Source: Bacillota bacterium
GTDB lineage: Bacteria; Bacillota; UBA4882; UBA8346
DNA length: 64,000 nt
Direction of reading: 5' to 3'
NCBI GenBank assembly: GCA_023402395.1
Contig: JAEYGI010000040.1
Location: 682,001-746,000, forward strand
The position numbers were made by a program, and so were the translations under genes. The notes under the pieces are model-generated. The model was given only the letters and a program-made list of their open reading frames with translations. It did not search any database and had not been told where the DNA came from. Shown one piece after another: positions 34,321 through 42,899 of the stretch. Each line of letters starts with the position of its first letter. Positions within the stretch are counted from its first letter, which is position 1.

Positions 34321-34344
34321 AAGTGGGATTACCCACTTTTTTAT
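34321..34344 (+). terminator. Intrinsic terminator after the tRNA
   Basis: AAGTGGG/CCCACTT stem, loop ATTA, then TTTTTTATTTT. Confidence 0.85.
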
Positions 34345-34437
34345 TTTCTTTTGGTTTAAATGTTTGACTCGAATGAAGGATTTGAGTTTTCATTCCAGAA
34401 TTATATTTAAAAGTAGGACGGATTAAGGGGGAACAGG

Positions 34438-35547
34438 TTGATTGTTCTGCGTCAGCTAATGGAAGCCATCGATCGCAGGGCTCCCTGGAGTTTAGCCGAG
34501 TCCTGGGATAACTCCGGTTTACAGATCGGATCCAACGATCAGGAAATTAAAAGCCTGATGGTGGCGTTGGATTTTAACGAGCAAGTCCTGAACGAAGGGT
34601 TGGCTCGTCAGGTTGACGGCTTCCTTACTCATCACCCGCTTTTCTTCCGGCCGGTATCCCAGATTGACTACTCCGCTCCATCCGGCCACCTGCTGCAGTT
34701 AGTAATAACCCATAAGCTGTTCGTGATTTCCGCCCATACCAACGTGGACAAGGCCTGTCCCGGCCTCAATGATTATTTGGCGGACCGGCTGGGCTTGGAC
34801 CAGGTTGAGCCGCTGCAACGCGCCGCTTCTCAATTGGTAAAGCTAACAGTGTTTGTTCCGCCGGAATATTCCACCAAGCTCCGGACGGTCATGGCCCAAG
34901 CAGGAGCCGGGCATATCGGCGCCTACGACGAGTGTTCATTTAGCGTGGCGGGAACGGGAACGTTTCGCCCCGGCCCGGCCGCCAAGCCCTGGACTGGAAC
35001 AGCCGGCCGGCTTGAAGAAGTGGCCGAGATCGCTTTGGAGATGCGGGTTAGGCAATCGCTCCTGCCCAATGTCTTGCAAGCGATTCATGCTAATCATCCT
35101 TATGAGGAACCGGTGATTGACATTACGTCGCTCGTCGACCGGGCTGGCGAGGGACTGGGTCGCGTCGGGCGGCTGCCGCAGCCGATCCGGTTAGGGGATT
35201 ATCTACAGACCATCAAGGAACGCCTGGGCGTCCGGCATTTGCGGGTTACTGGCGACCCGGACCGGCTGGTGCGGACCGTCGCGCTGTGCTCCGGCAGCGG
35301 CGGCTCTCTGTTGGATATGGTGATCCAGCGGAGGGCGGACCTGTTCATTACCGGCGATCTGGATTATCATCAGTTCATGAAGGCCAATGACCACCGGCTG
35401 GCGGTGGTGGACTCCGGACATTGGGGAACCGAACATTGGTTTATTCCAATGATCGCGGATTACCTGCAGGATTATTTCGATGGGTGTCCCGGTTTTCAGG
35501 TGGCACCGAGCAGCACGATTCAGGAGGAACCGTACCTTTCAATTTAA
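34438..35547 (+). CDS. Nif3-like dinuclear metal-centre protein (YqfO type)
   Basis: A member of the conserved NIF3/DUF34 family, 369 residues, in the long form with an inserted PII-like domain (about 130-230; VKLTVFVPPEYSTKLRTVM to NHPYEEPVIDI). Metal ligands are expected in FLTHHPLFF, SAHTNVD and the C-terminal VDSGHWGTEH. GTP cyclohydrolase-I-like activity has been suggested for relatives, but the function is unsettled. TTG 34438 follows AAGGGGGAACAG. The order rpoD then nif3 is common in Bacillota. Confidence 0.88.
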   Translation: MIVLRQLMEAIDRRAPWSLAESWDNSGLQIGSNDQEIKSLMVALDFNEQVLNEGLARQVDGFLTHHPLFFRPVSQIDYSAPSGHLLQLVITHKLFVISAHTNVDKACPGLNDYLADRLGLDQVEPLQRAASQLVKLTVFVPPEYSTKLRTVMAQAGAGHIGAYDECSFSVAGTGTFRPGPAAKPWTGTAGRLEEVAEIALEMRVRQSLLPNVLQAIHANHPYEEPVIDITSLVDRAGEGLGRVGRLPQPIRLGDYLQTIKERLGVRHLRVTGDPDRLVRTVALCSGSGGSLLDMVIQRRADLFITGDLDYHQFMKANDHRLAVVDSGHWGTEHWFIPMIADYLQDYFDGCPGFQVAPSSTIQEEPYLSI

Positions 35548-35565
35548 ACGAGGGGGTTACTGGTC

Positions 35566-35748
35566 GTGGAAAAAACTTGCGAGATCTGTCAGAAAGTGAT
35601 TCCTGAAGAACGGGTGAACGCTTTACCGGAAACCAAACGATGCGTGGAATGCGCGCGAAAGAACGGGTCGGACTTTTTTGCCAAACGCACCGAGATCGGG
35701 ATGGACATCGAAACCTACAAAGATTTGCTGGGCGCTATTCGCAGTTAG
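35566..35748 (+). CDS. Small DksA/TraR-type zinc-finger protein
   Basis: A 60-residue protein whose first half matches the DksA/TraR C4 finger: CEIC, IPEERVNALPETKRCVEC. It lacks the coiled coil that DksA inserts into the RNA polymerase channel, so a DksA-like role is uncertain. The C-terminus (MDIETYKDLLGAIRS) is helical. It lies 18 bases after the nif3-like gene and 8 bases before the zinc-ribbon coiled-coil gene, all in one operon. The start is ATG, or GTG just upstream. Confidence 0.75.
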   Translation: MEKTCEICQKVIPEERVNALPETKRCVECARKNGSDFFAKRTEIGMDIETYKDLLGAIRS

Positions 35749-35756
35749 GGGGAATA

Positions 35757-36467
35757 ATGCCAAAACTTCCGAAGCTTTTTCGGTATCAGGAGATCCAGAC
35801 GCGGCTGCAAGCTCTTGAACGGTTAAAAGTTCAACTGGAACGGGATTCCAATCTGGTCCAGTGGGAAGAAAAGTATCGCGAGTCGCAATCGCTTCATACC
35901 CGGGCCGCCCAGGGACTGAAGCAAAGCCAGGGTTCCCTGCGCCGGCTGGAGTCGGAGTTGAGTTCCTGCCAGGAACATATCCGCTCGGGGGAGGAAAAAC
36001 TTTATGGCGGACGGATCTCCAGTTCCCGGGAACTGGAGCAGATTCAACAGAAAGCCCTTGAGTATTCCAAGCAACGGGCCGCCCTTGAAGAACAAATCCT
36101 GGGGATCATGGAGGATGAGGAGCGTCTGGGAGCGGAGCTTGAATCATTAACCCGGGTCATGGCAGGAATTGAAAAGGAGATCACGGCGCTGCGCGGGGAG
36201 CTATCCAGGCAGCAGCTGGAGATCGCCATGGAAGAAGCGGATCTGAAGGATGAAGCCGCTGGCTTGAGCGGCGAATTGCCGGTCGATTGGCTGGAAAAGT
36301 TTCACCGCCTCGCCAAGTCCAAACTGGGAACCGGCATCGCCCGCGTCAAGAGCAACAGTTGCGGGGCCTGCCACATTAGCCTCTCCGAGTCCTTATTGCA
36401 GCAGGTAAAACGGGGGGAGGACGCCTTGCTTTTTTGTGAAAGCTGCGGCCGAATCCTGTTCTTTTAA
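35757..36467 (+). CDS. Coiled-coil protein with C4 zinc ribbon (DUF164 family)
   Basis: A 236-residue protein: a long antiparallel coiled coil (about 10-185) and a C-terminal zinc ribbon, CGACHISLSE...CESCGRILFF. It resembles the family of Chlamydia CT398 and Helicobacter HP0958, which bind RpoN and flagellar mRNA. No flagellar gene is here, so only the family is claimed. ATG 35757 follows TTAGGGGGAATA; a longer frame from 35640 overlaps the previous gene in another frame and is rejected. Confidence 0.85.
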   Translation: MPKLPKLFRYQEIQTRLQALERLKVQLERDSNLVQWEEKYRESQSLHTRAAQGLKQSQGSLRRLESELSSCQEHIRSGEEKLYGGRISSSRELEQIQQKALEYSKQRAALEEQILGIMEDEERLGAELESLTRVMAGIEKEITALRGELSRQQLEIAMEEADLKDEAAGLSGELPVDWLEKFHRLAKSKLGTGIARVKSNSCGACHISLSESLLQQVKRGEDALLFCESCGRILFF

Positions 36468-36477
36468 ACAAGATGAG

Positions 36478-36506
36478 TTGACATAAATTTTATTTCGTGC
36501 TAAAAT
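36478..36506 (+). promoter_or_regulatory. Promoter of rnpB
   Basis: TTGACA (36478-36483), 17 bp, TAAAAT (36501-36506); start near 36513. Confidence 0.8.
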
Positions 36507-36528
36507 TACTTTGCTTTGGTTGACAACC

Positions 36529-36887
36529 AAATAACTGTCTCGGGTAATCGCGGGCCGGAAGGCCTGAGGAAAGTCCGAGCTCCATAGGGCAGGATGCTGG
36601 ATAACGTCCAGGGGAGGCGACTCCACGGAAAGTACCACAGAAAAGGGAACGCCGAATGGGCCGAAAGGTCTTCATGGCAAAGCTGAAAAGGTGCGGTAAG
36701 AGCGCACCAGCAGCCGGGCGATCGGCTGGCTTGGAAAACCCCATCCGGAGCAAGACCAAATAGGGGAGAGATAAAGCGGCCCGCTTTTCTCCCGGGTTGG
36801 TCGCTGGAGGCACCGGGCAACCGGTGTCCTAGATAAATGGTTACCACCCGTCAGGGTACAGAACTCGGCTTATAGAGGCAGTTATTT
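36529..36887 (+). ncRNA. rnpB: RNase P RNA
   Basis: The catalytic RNA of RNase P, which trims tRNA 5' ends. The universal cores are present: GAGGAAAGTCCGAGCTCC near 36567, AGGGAACGCCGAA-like J regions, and ACAGAACTCGGCTTATAG near 36858. The P1 helix pairs AAATAACTG (36529-36537) with CAGTTATTT (36879-36887). The pattern fits an ancestral type A RNA rather than the Bacillus type B. A TTTGGTT/AACCAAA hairpin just before P1 may be part of the primary transcript. Confidence 0.95.
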
Positions 36888-36897
36888 TCTTTTTAAC

Positions 36898-36938
36898 CAA
36901 AACCCCGTCGCTGCTACGGCAAGCGGCGGGGTTTTATC
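36898..36938 (+). terminator. Intrinsic terminator after rnpB
   Basis: AAAACCCCGTCGCT pairs with AGCGGCGGGGTTTT, one G-U pair, followed by ATCTTG. Confidence 0.85.
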
Positions 36939-36964
36939 TTGCCGTGATTTACTTATGATCCAAA

Positions 36965-37131
36965 CCGGAAAAGCAGTTTCCGGCTTGAATCTACTTCCCG
37001 GAACCAAGGATCGGGAACCAAGACGATCCGGAAATTGATTTTCCGTGGTTTTTAATCCGCCAATTTACATGATGCAATGAGCTTCCAACCCGATCCCGGT
37101 GCCGGGCCAACTTGGAAAAAAGTTTTCCAAG
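36965..37131. repeat. Run of short hairpins between rnpB and the M48 gene
   Basis: In 170 bases: CCGGAAA/TTTCCGG (36965-36983), a direct repeat GGAACCAAG twice with GGATC/GATCC around the second copy, CGGAAA/TTTCCG near 37030-37046, and CTTGGAAAA/TTTTCCAAG (37111-37131). No gene is supported from 36939 to 37257. These could be degenerate copies of one palindromic unit. Confidence 0.45.
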
Positions 37132-37257
37132 AAGGAAGCGCCCGAAAACTACTTCGGAAATTGTCCCTCCACCAATTTTTTAGTAAAATCTGGCCGGGCA
37201 TCCCCACAAGGATAACCGGATCCGATCGAGAAATTATTCAGTGAAGGAGGGGAGCCG

Positions 37258-38001
37258 ATGCTTTTGAAGAAAAAATATTTATTTTCGCTCATCTTCATCG
37301 CGACCCTGTTCTTCTCGGGAACCGTCAGCCATGCCGAATCGCTGATCGATCGGGTTAGCCTGGGGATTGAAAAAGAGATCGGTTATCTGAATTATTATCG
37401 GATTCTCAAGGTTCACCCTGCTCTCACACCACCGGTGGATCAGGAACGAAGGTTGCAGCGCATTTTCAAGCGGTTGACGGAGGCCACCGAGCGCCGTGAC
37501 GAAGTCGGTTACAGCCTTACCGTAATCGACGATCCCACCGTAAACGCTTGCTCACTGCCTGGAGGATATGTGCTGGTCAACTCGGGAATGCTGGAGTTTA
37601 CGCGAAGCGATGACGAGTTGGCCGGGGTACTGGCGCATGAAATCGCTCACATCGACCGGCAGCACGCGATGAAATCGGTAATGCGCTCGGTCGGCATGAC
37701 GGCGATGGTCGGCGCGGTTATTAACCAAGGAATGGCCGGTTCCCAACGTAAAGAGTTGATAGAACGAATGGCCCAATTTTCGATGGTGCTTTTGGAGTTG
37801 GGATTCAGCCGCGAAGCCGAATTCGAAGCAGATCGCTACGGGGTTCAATTCATGCGTGACGCGGGGTACGATAAACGGCAATGGTTATCTTTTTGGAAAC
37901 GCTATCAAGGGCTGGAAGGGGAGCGGGATTCGGCTTTCCTCAGGGCGCTTTCGACCCATCCGCCTACCGCGGAGCGAATCCGGCGCATCGATGGATTATA
38001 A
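37258..38001 (+). CDS. Secreted M48-family metalloprotease
   Basis: A zinc peptidase of 247 residues for quality control of exported proteins, like LoiP/BepA. A signal peptide (about 1-27; KKKYLFSLIFIATLFFSGTVSHA) is followed by the protease domain with H127-E128 and H131 in AHEIAHIDRQH, and the third ligand in EFEADRYGVQFM. ATG 37258 follows GGAGGGGAGCC. It is a single-gene unit after rnpB with no TPR tail, unlike BepA. Confidence 0.88.
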   Translation: MLLKKKYLFSLIFIATLFFSGTVSHAESLIDRVSLGIEKEIGYLNYYRILKVHPALTPPVDQERRLQRIFKRLTEATERRDEVGYSLTVIDDPTVNACSLPGGYVLVNSGMLEFTRSDDELAGVLAHEIAHIDRQHAMKSVMRSVGMTAMVGAVINQGMAGSQRKELIERMAQFSMVLLELGFSREAEFEADRYGVQFMRDAGYDKRQWLSFWKRYQGLEGERDSAFLRALSTHPPTAERIRRIDGL

Positions 38002-38097
38002 ACGGTCCGGAACGGAAAGCTAATGCTTGAAAGCTATTCTTACCTTTAAGGCGCCGTCATGCCATCGTTTTCAAAGTCATATTCTCCGAGGTATCTG

Positions 38098-38916
38098 ATG
38101 ATTACTAGTCAGACCAATCAATTGCTTAAAACCGTCCGAAGCCTGCATCAGAAAAAAGGGCGCCAGGAGCAGCAGCTGTTTTTGGCCGAGGGAATCCACT
38201 TGGTTCAGGAAGCGTTGCGCGCCGGGATTCGGCCGGAGTTTTTCCTGTGGACCGCTAAGCTCTCTGAAGATCCCGAGGGCGCCGTGTTATTGGAAAGGTT
38301 GTCCGGGAGCGCCCGTGGCTACGAAGTGGACGAAAGAATATTTGCAAGCGCCGCTGAAACTGAAACCCCCCAAGGTATATTGGCGGTTTTGCCGCTGCCG
38401 TCCCAACCTTGCCCGGACTGGGCCGGAGTGAAACTCGGCCTGGTGGTGGATGGGATTCAGGATCCCGGGAATTTGGGGACGATTCTCCGGATCGCCTGGT
38501 CCGCCGGGATTGACCAATTAATCCTGACCCCCGGCACGGCCGATCCGTTTCAGGGGAAAGTGGTCCGTTCCAGCATGGGGGCGATTTTTAACTTTACGCC
38601 ATTGACCAATCTCGCGCCGCGGACCATCGCCCGGTCGGCCGCGGATCATGGGCTGCAGATCGTGGCCGGGGATCTGAGGGCCGCCGAATACTGTTTCCAG
38701 ATTGATCTTACGGTACCTACCCTGTTATTGGTGGGAAATGAGGGGAGGGGCATCGATCCGGATTGGGAAAATTTTGCCATAAAAAAGGCGCTCATCCCCC
38801 AGCCCGGGAAGGCGGAATCCCTTAATGTGGCTGTATCCGCCGGTATTTTAGTTTACGAAACGGTCCGGCAGCGGTTGAATATGGATACTTGTAAAAGTAA
38901 ACGCGCTTTGATATAA
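38098..38916 (+). CDS. TrmH/SpoU family RNA 2'-O-methyltransferase
   Basis: A SAM-dependent ribose methylase of tRNA or rRNA, 272 residues. A substrate-binding N-domain (1-105, including FLAEGIHLVQEAL) precedes the SPOUT fold with motif 1 DGIQDPGNLGTILR, motif 2 LLLVGNEGRGI and motif 3 IPQPGKAESLNVAVSAGILVYE. ATG 38098 has CGAGGTATC upstream. It sits before pheST, like Bacillus ysgA. The promoter of the next transcript lies inside its last codons. Confidence 0.9.
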   Translation: MITSQTNQLLKTVRSLHQKKGRQEQQLFLAEGIHLVQEALRAGIRPEFFLWTAKLSEDPEGAVLLERLSGSARGYEVDERIFASAAETETPQGILAVLPLPSQPCPDWAGVKLGLVVDGIQDPGNLGTILRIAWSAGIDQLILTPGTADPFQGKVVRSSMGAIFNFTPLTNLAPRTIARSAADHGLQIVAGDLRAAEYCFQIDLTVPTLLLVGNEGRGIDPDWENFAIKKALIPQPGKAESLNVAVSAGILVYETVRQRLNMDTCKSKRALI

Positions 38917-38917
38917 T
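38889..38917 (+). promoter_or_regulatory. Promoter of the yqzL-T-box-pheST transcript
   Basis: TTGTAA (38889-38894), 17 bp, TATAAT (38912-38917), overlapping the trmH stop; start near 38924. Confidence 0.7.
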
Positions 38918-38980
38918 GAAATTGGTTTTGCGGTGACCGTTTTTCACGACAACACTCAATAATGAAGGGATGATGTTGAA

Positions 38981-39082
38981 GTGAAGTTATCGGCTGAGTT
39001 TTTTTGGAGGGTCTTTGAGTCAACCGGTTCAATCACCGCTTACTTAATTTACCGGGAGATTATCCGGACCTCATTAAGTTAA
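38981..39082 (+). CDS. yqzL: YqzL-like peptide, 33 residues
   Basis: GTG 38981 opens a frame ending TAA 39082. The peptide core FFWRVFESTGSITAYLIYRE matches my recollection of the YqzL family pattern (aromatic-W-x-V-F-E-x-T-G-x-I-x-A-Y-L). AAGGGATG lies about 10 bases before the GTG. In Bacillus yqzL lies between era and recO; here it lies inside the pheST leader, 25 bases before the T-box. The role is unknown. Confidence 0.65.
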   Translation: MKLSAEFFWRVFESTGSITAYLIYREIIRTSLS

Positions 39083-39106
39083 GTGCCAAATTCATATTTA
39101 CCTAAA

Positions 39107-39354
39107 AGGCTGCGATGGAGGAAAGTACCACAGTGGCGTCTGGTACAGGGAGAAAGAGCGTGACTGGAACTCTTTCACGGACGGTTGTCGGGAAGTTCCC
39201 TCTGGAGCCTCGAACTGAACTTAATCAGTAGGTTACGACGGTTCTCCACCGTTAAAAGGAGAGGGTATGGATTATTGCCGTACCTCACTGAGTATAGATT
39301 TGGGTGGTACCACGAAACTGACCTTTCGTCCCGTTTGGGGACGAAAGGTTTTTT
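39107..39354 (+). promoter_or_regulatory. T-box riboswitch for tRNA-Phe
   Basis: Senses uncharged tRNA-Phe and permits read-through into pheST. Stem I closes with AGGCT/AGCCT (39107-39111, 39206-39210) and GAGG/CCTC (39118-39121, 39199-39202). AGTA (39124-39127) faces the specifier TTC (39196-39198), a Phe codon. The T-box sequence TGGGTGGTACCACG is at 39301-39314. The terminator ACCTTTCGTCCC/GGGACGAAAGGT with six T spans 39321-39354; in the antiterminator form the T-box competes with it. Confidence 0.93.
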
Positions 39355-39393
39355 GGCGTTTAGGAACATTTTAAACATGGGGGTTTAAAACCA

Positions 39394-40413
39394 ATGAGGG
39401 AACAGCTGGAAGAGTTGAAAAGCGAGGCGCTCGCGGAATTATCCCGCGCCGAGAACAGTCTGGCCGTCAATGAGATTCGTGTCAAATACCTTGGCAAAAA
39501 AGGCTCGTTAACCGGTATTTTGCGGGGCATGGGAGCTTTGACGCCGGAAGAACGTCCAATTATCGGAGAGATGGCGAACCTGGTCCGCCAGAGTATCGAG
39601 GAGGCGCTTTCCGAACGGGCTCAGTTTATTGCCAAGCAAGAGCAATATGCCAAATTGGCTGCGGAAGAGTTGGATATCTTATTGCCGGGCCGGCGGCCGA
39701 AAGTTGGTCATCCCCATCCAATCCAACTGGTGTTGGACGAGATCACCGACATTTTTATCGGCTTGGGCTTCACCATCGCCGAAGGGCCGGAAATTGAGAA
39801 AGATTACTATAATTTTGAGGCGCTTAACCTTCCTAAAGACCATCCAGCCCGGGATATGCATGATTCGCTGTATATAACCCCCGAGGTGCTGCTCAGGACC
39901 CATACCTCTCCGGTCCAGGTGCGAACCATGGAGAAGCTTTGTCCAAATCCGATCCGGATTATCGCTCCGGGACGGGTTTACCGGAGAGACGCCCTGGATG
40001 CCACTCACTCGCCGATGTTTACTCAGATTGAGGGGTTGGTGATCGATCGCGGAATCACCTTCGGCGATCTCAAGGGCACCTTGACCGTGTTTGTACAGCG
40101 GTTATTCGGCGCCGACCGGAAGGTTCGATTCCGGCCGAGTTTCTTTCCGTTTACCGAACCCAGCGCCGAAGTGGATGTTTCCTGCGGTTGCGGCGGCAAA
40201 GGCTGCCGCGTCTGCAAAGGTACCGGCTGGCTCGAGATCCTAGGCTCCGGTTCGGTCAATCCGGCGGTGTTGCGGATGTCAAACTATGACCCGGAGCAGG
40301 TTTCCGGTTTTGCCTTTGGCATGGGCGCGGAACGAATTGCGATGTTAAAGTATGATATCAATGATATCCGGATCTTTTATGAAAACGACCAGCGATTCCT
40401 GGCTCAATTTTAA
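39394..40413 (+). CDS. pheS: Phenylalanyl-tRNA synthetase alpha subunit
   Basis: The catalytic subunit of the alpha2-beta2 PheRS, 339 residues. An N-terminal coiled coil (1-85) precedes the class II core: motif 2 near RTHTSPVQVRTME with IAPGRVYRRDALDATHSP, and motif 3 GFAFGMGAERIAMLKY. A cysteine-bearing segment CGCGGKGCRVCKGTGWLEI is normal for the family. ATG 39394 lies just past the T-box terminator; GGGGGTTTAAAACC may be its ribosome site. It is 17 bases ahead of pheT. Confidence 0.96.
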   Translation: MREQLEELKSEALAELSRAENSLAVNEIRVKYLGKKGSLTGILRGMGALTPEERPIIGEMANLVRQSIEEALSERAQFIAKQEQYAKLAAEELDILLPGRRPKVGHPHPIQLVLDEITDIFIGLGFTIAEGPEIEKDYYNFEALNLPKDHPARDMHDSLYITPEVLLRTHTSPVQVRTMEKLCPNPIRIIAPGRVYRRDALDATHSPMFTQIEGLVIDRGITFGDLKGTLTVFVQRLFGADRKVRFRPSFFPFTEPSAEVDVSCGCGGKGCRVCKGTGWLEILGSGSVNPAVLRMSNYDPEQVSGFAFGMGAERIAMLKYDINDIRIFYENDQRFLAQF

Positions 40414-40430
40414 TTTTGGAGGGAACCCCG

Positions 40431-42833
40431 ATGCGTGTATCCTATGAGTGGCTGAAAGAGTACCTTGATCTTACGATATCCCCTTCCGAACTTGCCGAGA
40501 AAATGACGTTTGCGGGAATCGCGGTCGAGACCGTGGAAGATTTGGCCGAGCAATACCGGGGAATCATCGTAGCCCAAGTGATGGAGCTAAACCGGCATCC
40601 GGGCGCCGATAACCTGCTGATCGCTGCTTTGGACGCCGGCGGGGAGCGGAAACAAGTGATCACCGCGGCCAAAAATCTGGCAGTCGGCGACCTGGTGCCG
40701 CTGGCGCTCCCCGGGACCATCTTGCCCAACGGCAAAGTCATCGAAGCGGCTACGTTTAAAGGCGTGATCTCCGCCGGGATGCTGTGTTCAGGGGCCGAGC
40801 TCGGCCTGGAGAAAGAGTCGGCCGGCATTTGGGTATTTCCCGGTGAACACCGTCCCGGGACACCGGCATCCGAAGCGCTGGGCGCTACCGATTCCATTCT
40901 GGTGCTGGAGTTGACCGCGAACCGTCCCGACTGTTTGGGGATGATCGGGGTCGCCCGGGAAGTGGCCGCCATCTTGGGGCAAGAGTTTAAATTCAGCGAT
41001 CAGAGCGTTAGAGAGGAAGGACAGTCCATCATCGGCCAATTGGAGATCGAGATCAGCGATCCCGACCTTTGTCCCCGCTATACCGGCCGGGTGATTCATA
41101 ATGTCAAGATCGAACCCTCCCCGGAATGGATGCAACGCCGCCTGCGGGCCGCCGGGATCCGCCCGATCAGCAATATCGTGGATATCACCAATTATGTGAT
41201 GATGGAATACAATCAACCGCTACACGCCTTCGATTATGACCGGATCGCGACCCACCGGATTATCGTCAGGAGAGCGGTAGCGGGGGAAGTATTGCGGACC
41301 CTCGATGAGGTGGACCGGAGTTTTCAAGGGGAGAATTTGCTGATTACCGACCCTAGCGGCCCGTTGTGCGTGGCGGGGGTGATGGGCGGCGCCAGCAGTG
41401 AAATTCGCGATGATACGACCAGTATCTTGCTGGAAGCGGCTTACTTTCTGCCGGGGAGCATCCGTAAAACCGCCAAGCAATTGGGGATGAAGTCCGAATC
41501 ATCGTTGCGTTTCGAACGGGGCATCGATCCCGGCGGCACGGTGAAGGCCATTAATCGGGCGGCTCATCTAATCGAAGAACTGGGCGCCGGAACAGTGTCC
41601 AAGGGCTATCTCGATCAATGCCCGAAACCGATACAGCCTTTAACCGTTTCCACCTCCGCTTCCGCCATTAACCGCTGGCTCGGAACGGAGCTGACCTTAC
41701 CGGAGATTAAAAACTACCTGGAGCGGGTAGACGTGAGCGTCCAGGTATTGAAAGGCGACGAGTTTCAGGCGAACATCCCCACTCATCGCCAGGACATCAG
41801 CCACATGGCCGATTTGGCCGAAGAAGCGGCCCGCCTCTATGGTTACGACCGGATTCCGGCCACGCTCCCATCCAGCCGGGAAGCAGGCGGAAGAAACGGC
41901 CTGCAAGCAATGGAGTTCGATTGCCGAAGGCTGCTCCAGGGGATCGGTTTATCGGAGATCCTGACCTACAGCCTTTATGCCAAGGATACCGGAAAGCGAT
42001 TGGGCTTGGTGGAAGCGGACCCCCTCAATCAAACCGTCGGTTTGATGGTGCCTTTGAGTGAGGAACAGGCGGTCATGCGGACCAATTTGGTTCATAGCAT
42101 GCTGGAAACGCTGGCGTTCAATCAGAAACGGCGTCAGTCAAACCTGGCGTTTTATGAATTGGCGCGAGTATACAGGCCCCGACCGGACTCCGTGCTTCCC
42201 GAGGAACCGTTGCATCTGGCCATCGGAATCACCGGCCTGCGACATGCTTCCGGTTGGAATCAGGAACGGACCGAAGTCGATTTTTACGACCTGAAGGGAA
42301 TATTGGATGTTTTGTTTGAAAAATTTCGAATTCCCGAAGGGACGCTGGACCGTTCAATCCTACCTTTCCTTCATCCGGGCCAGTCCGCTGATATTCGGAT
42401 TGATGGGAAGGGAATAGGTTTTCTGGGACAGATTCATCCTGCGGTCGCCGAGGAATATGGTCTGATCAAACGGGTGTTCATCCTGGAGCTTGATTTGACG
42501 GCAATCTTCCCGTTGCGCCGCGCTGATGTCCTGTTTGAGGCATTGCCGAAGTTTCCGGCGTTGGAACGGGATTTGGCCCTGGTGCTTTCGGCTGAAATTC
42601 CGGCGCGGGAAGTTGCCGCGAAGATTGAAACAATCACCGGCCACTTGGTCGAAACCGTGGAATTGTTCGACGTTTATCAGGGAGAACAGGTGCCGGTCGG
42701 CCAACGCAGTCTGGCTTTTAAACTGGTTTACCGTTCTAAGGAGCGAACGCTGACCGACCAAGAAGTAAATCAACTCCAGACGGAATTGCTTATGAAACTC
42801 CACGCCGAATATGGAGCTACTGTAAGAGCCTAA
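40431..42833 (+). CDS. pheT: Phenylalanyl-tRNA synthetase beta subunit
   Basis: The editing and tRNA-binding subunit of PheRS, 800 residues. It has an EMAP-II-like OB domain (about 40-150), the B3/B4 editing module, a B5 domain, the catalytic-like core, and a C-terminal FDX-ACB domain (about 705-795; FPALERDLALVL...SLAFKLVYRSKERTLTD). ATG 40431 follows GGAGGGAACC; the longer frame from TTG 40416 begins within that site. It is coupled to pheS under T-box control. Confidence 0.96.
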   Translation: MRVSYEWLKEYLDLTISPSELAEKMTFAGIAVETVEDLAEQYRGIIVAQVMELNRHPGADNLLIAALDAGGERKQVITAAKNLAVGDLVPLALPGTILPNGKVIEAATFKGVISAGMLCSGAELGLEKESAGIWVFPGEHRPGTPASEALGATDSILVLELTANRPDCLGMIGVAREVAAILGQEFKFSDQSVREEGQSIIGQLEIEISDPDLCPRYTGRVIHNVKIEPSPEWMQRRLRAAGIRPISNIVDITNYVMMEYNQPLHAFDYDRIATHRIIVRRAVAGEVLRTLDEVDRSFQGENLLITDPSGPLCVAGVMGGASSEIRDDTTSILLEAAYFLPGSIRKTAKQLGMKSESSLRFERGIDPGGTVKAINRAAHLIEELGAGTVSKGYLDQCPKPIQPLTVSTSASAINRWLGTELTLPEIKNYLERVDVSVQVLKGDEFQANIPTHRQDISHMADLAEEAARLYGYDRIPATLPSSREAGGRNGLQAMEFDCRRLLQGIGLSEILTYSLYAKDTGKRLGLVEADPLNQTVGLMVPLSEEQAVMRTNLVHSMLETLAFNQKRRQSNLAFYELARVYRPRPDSVLPEEPLHLAIGITGLRHASGWNQERTEVDFYDLKGILDVLFEKFRIPEGTLDRSILPFLHPGQSADIRIDGKGIGFLGQIHPAVAEEYGLIKRVFILELDLTAIFPLRRADVLFEALPKFPALERDLALVLSAEIPAREVAAKIETITGHLVETVELFDVYQGEQVPVGQRSLAFKLVYRSKERTLTDQEVNQLQTELLMKLHAEYGATVRA

Positions 42834-42899
42834 AATCCGGTTCTAAGCCCCCTTGTCCAAGCATAGATTGGTAATAAACGGATGAGGGGTGCTTTTTTT

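Noticed and set aside
35640..35756. Extended N-terminus of the zinc-ribbon coiled-coil gene
   Set aside because: It overlaps the DksA-type gene in another frame, whereas ATG 35757 has a good ribosome site.
39171..39176. TTC at 39174-39176 as the T-box specifier
   Set aside because: It is buried in a GAAAGAG/CTCTTTC helix; TTC at 39196-39198 faces AGTA in the expected internal loop.
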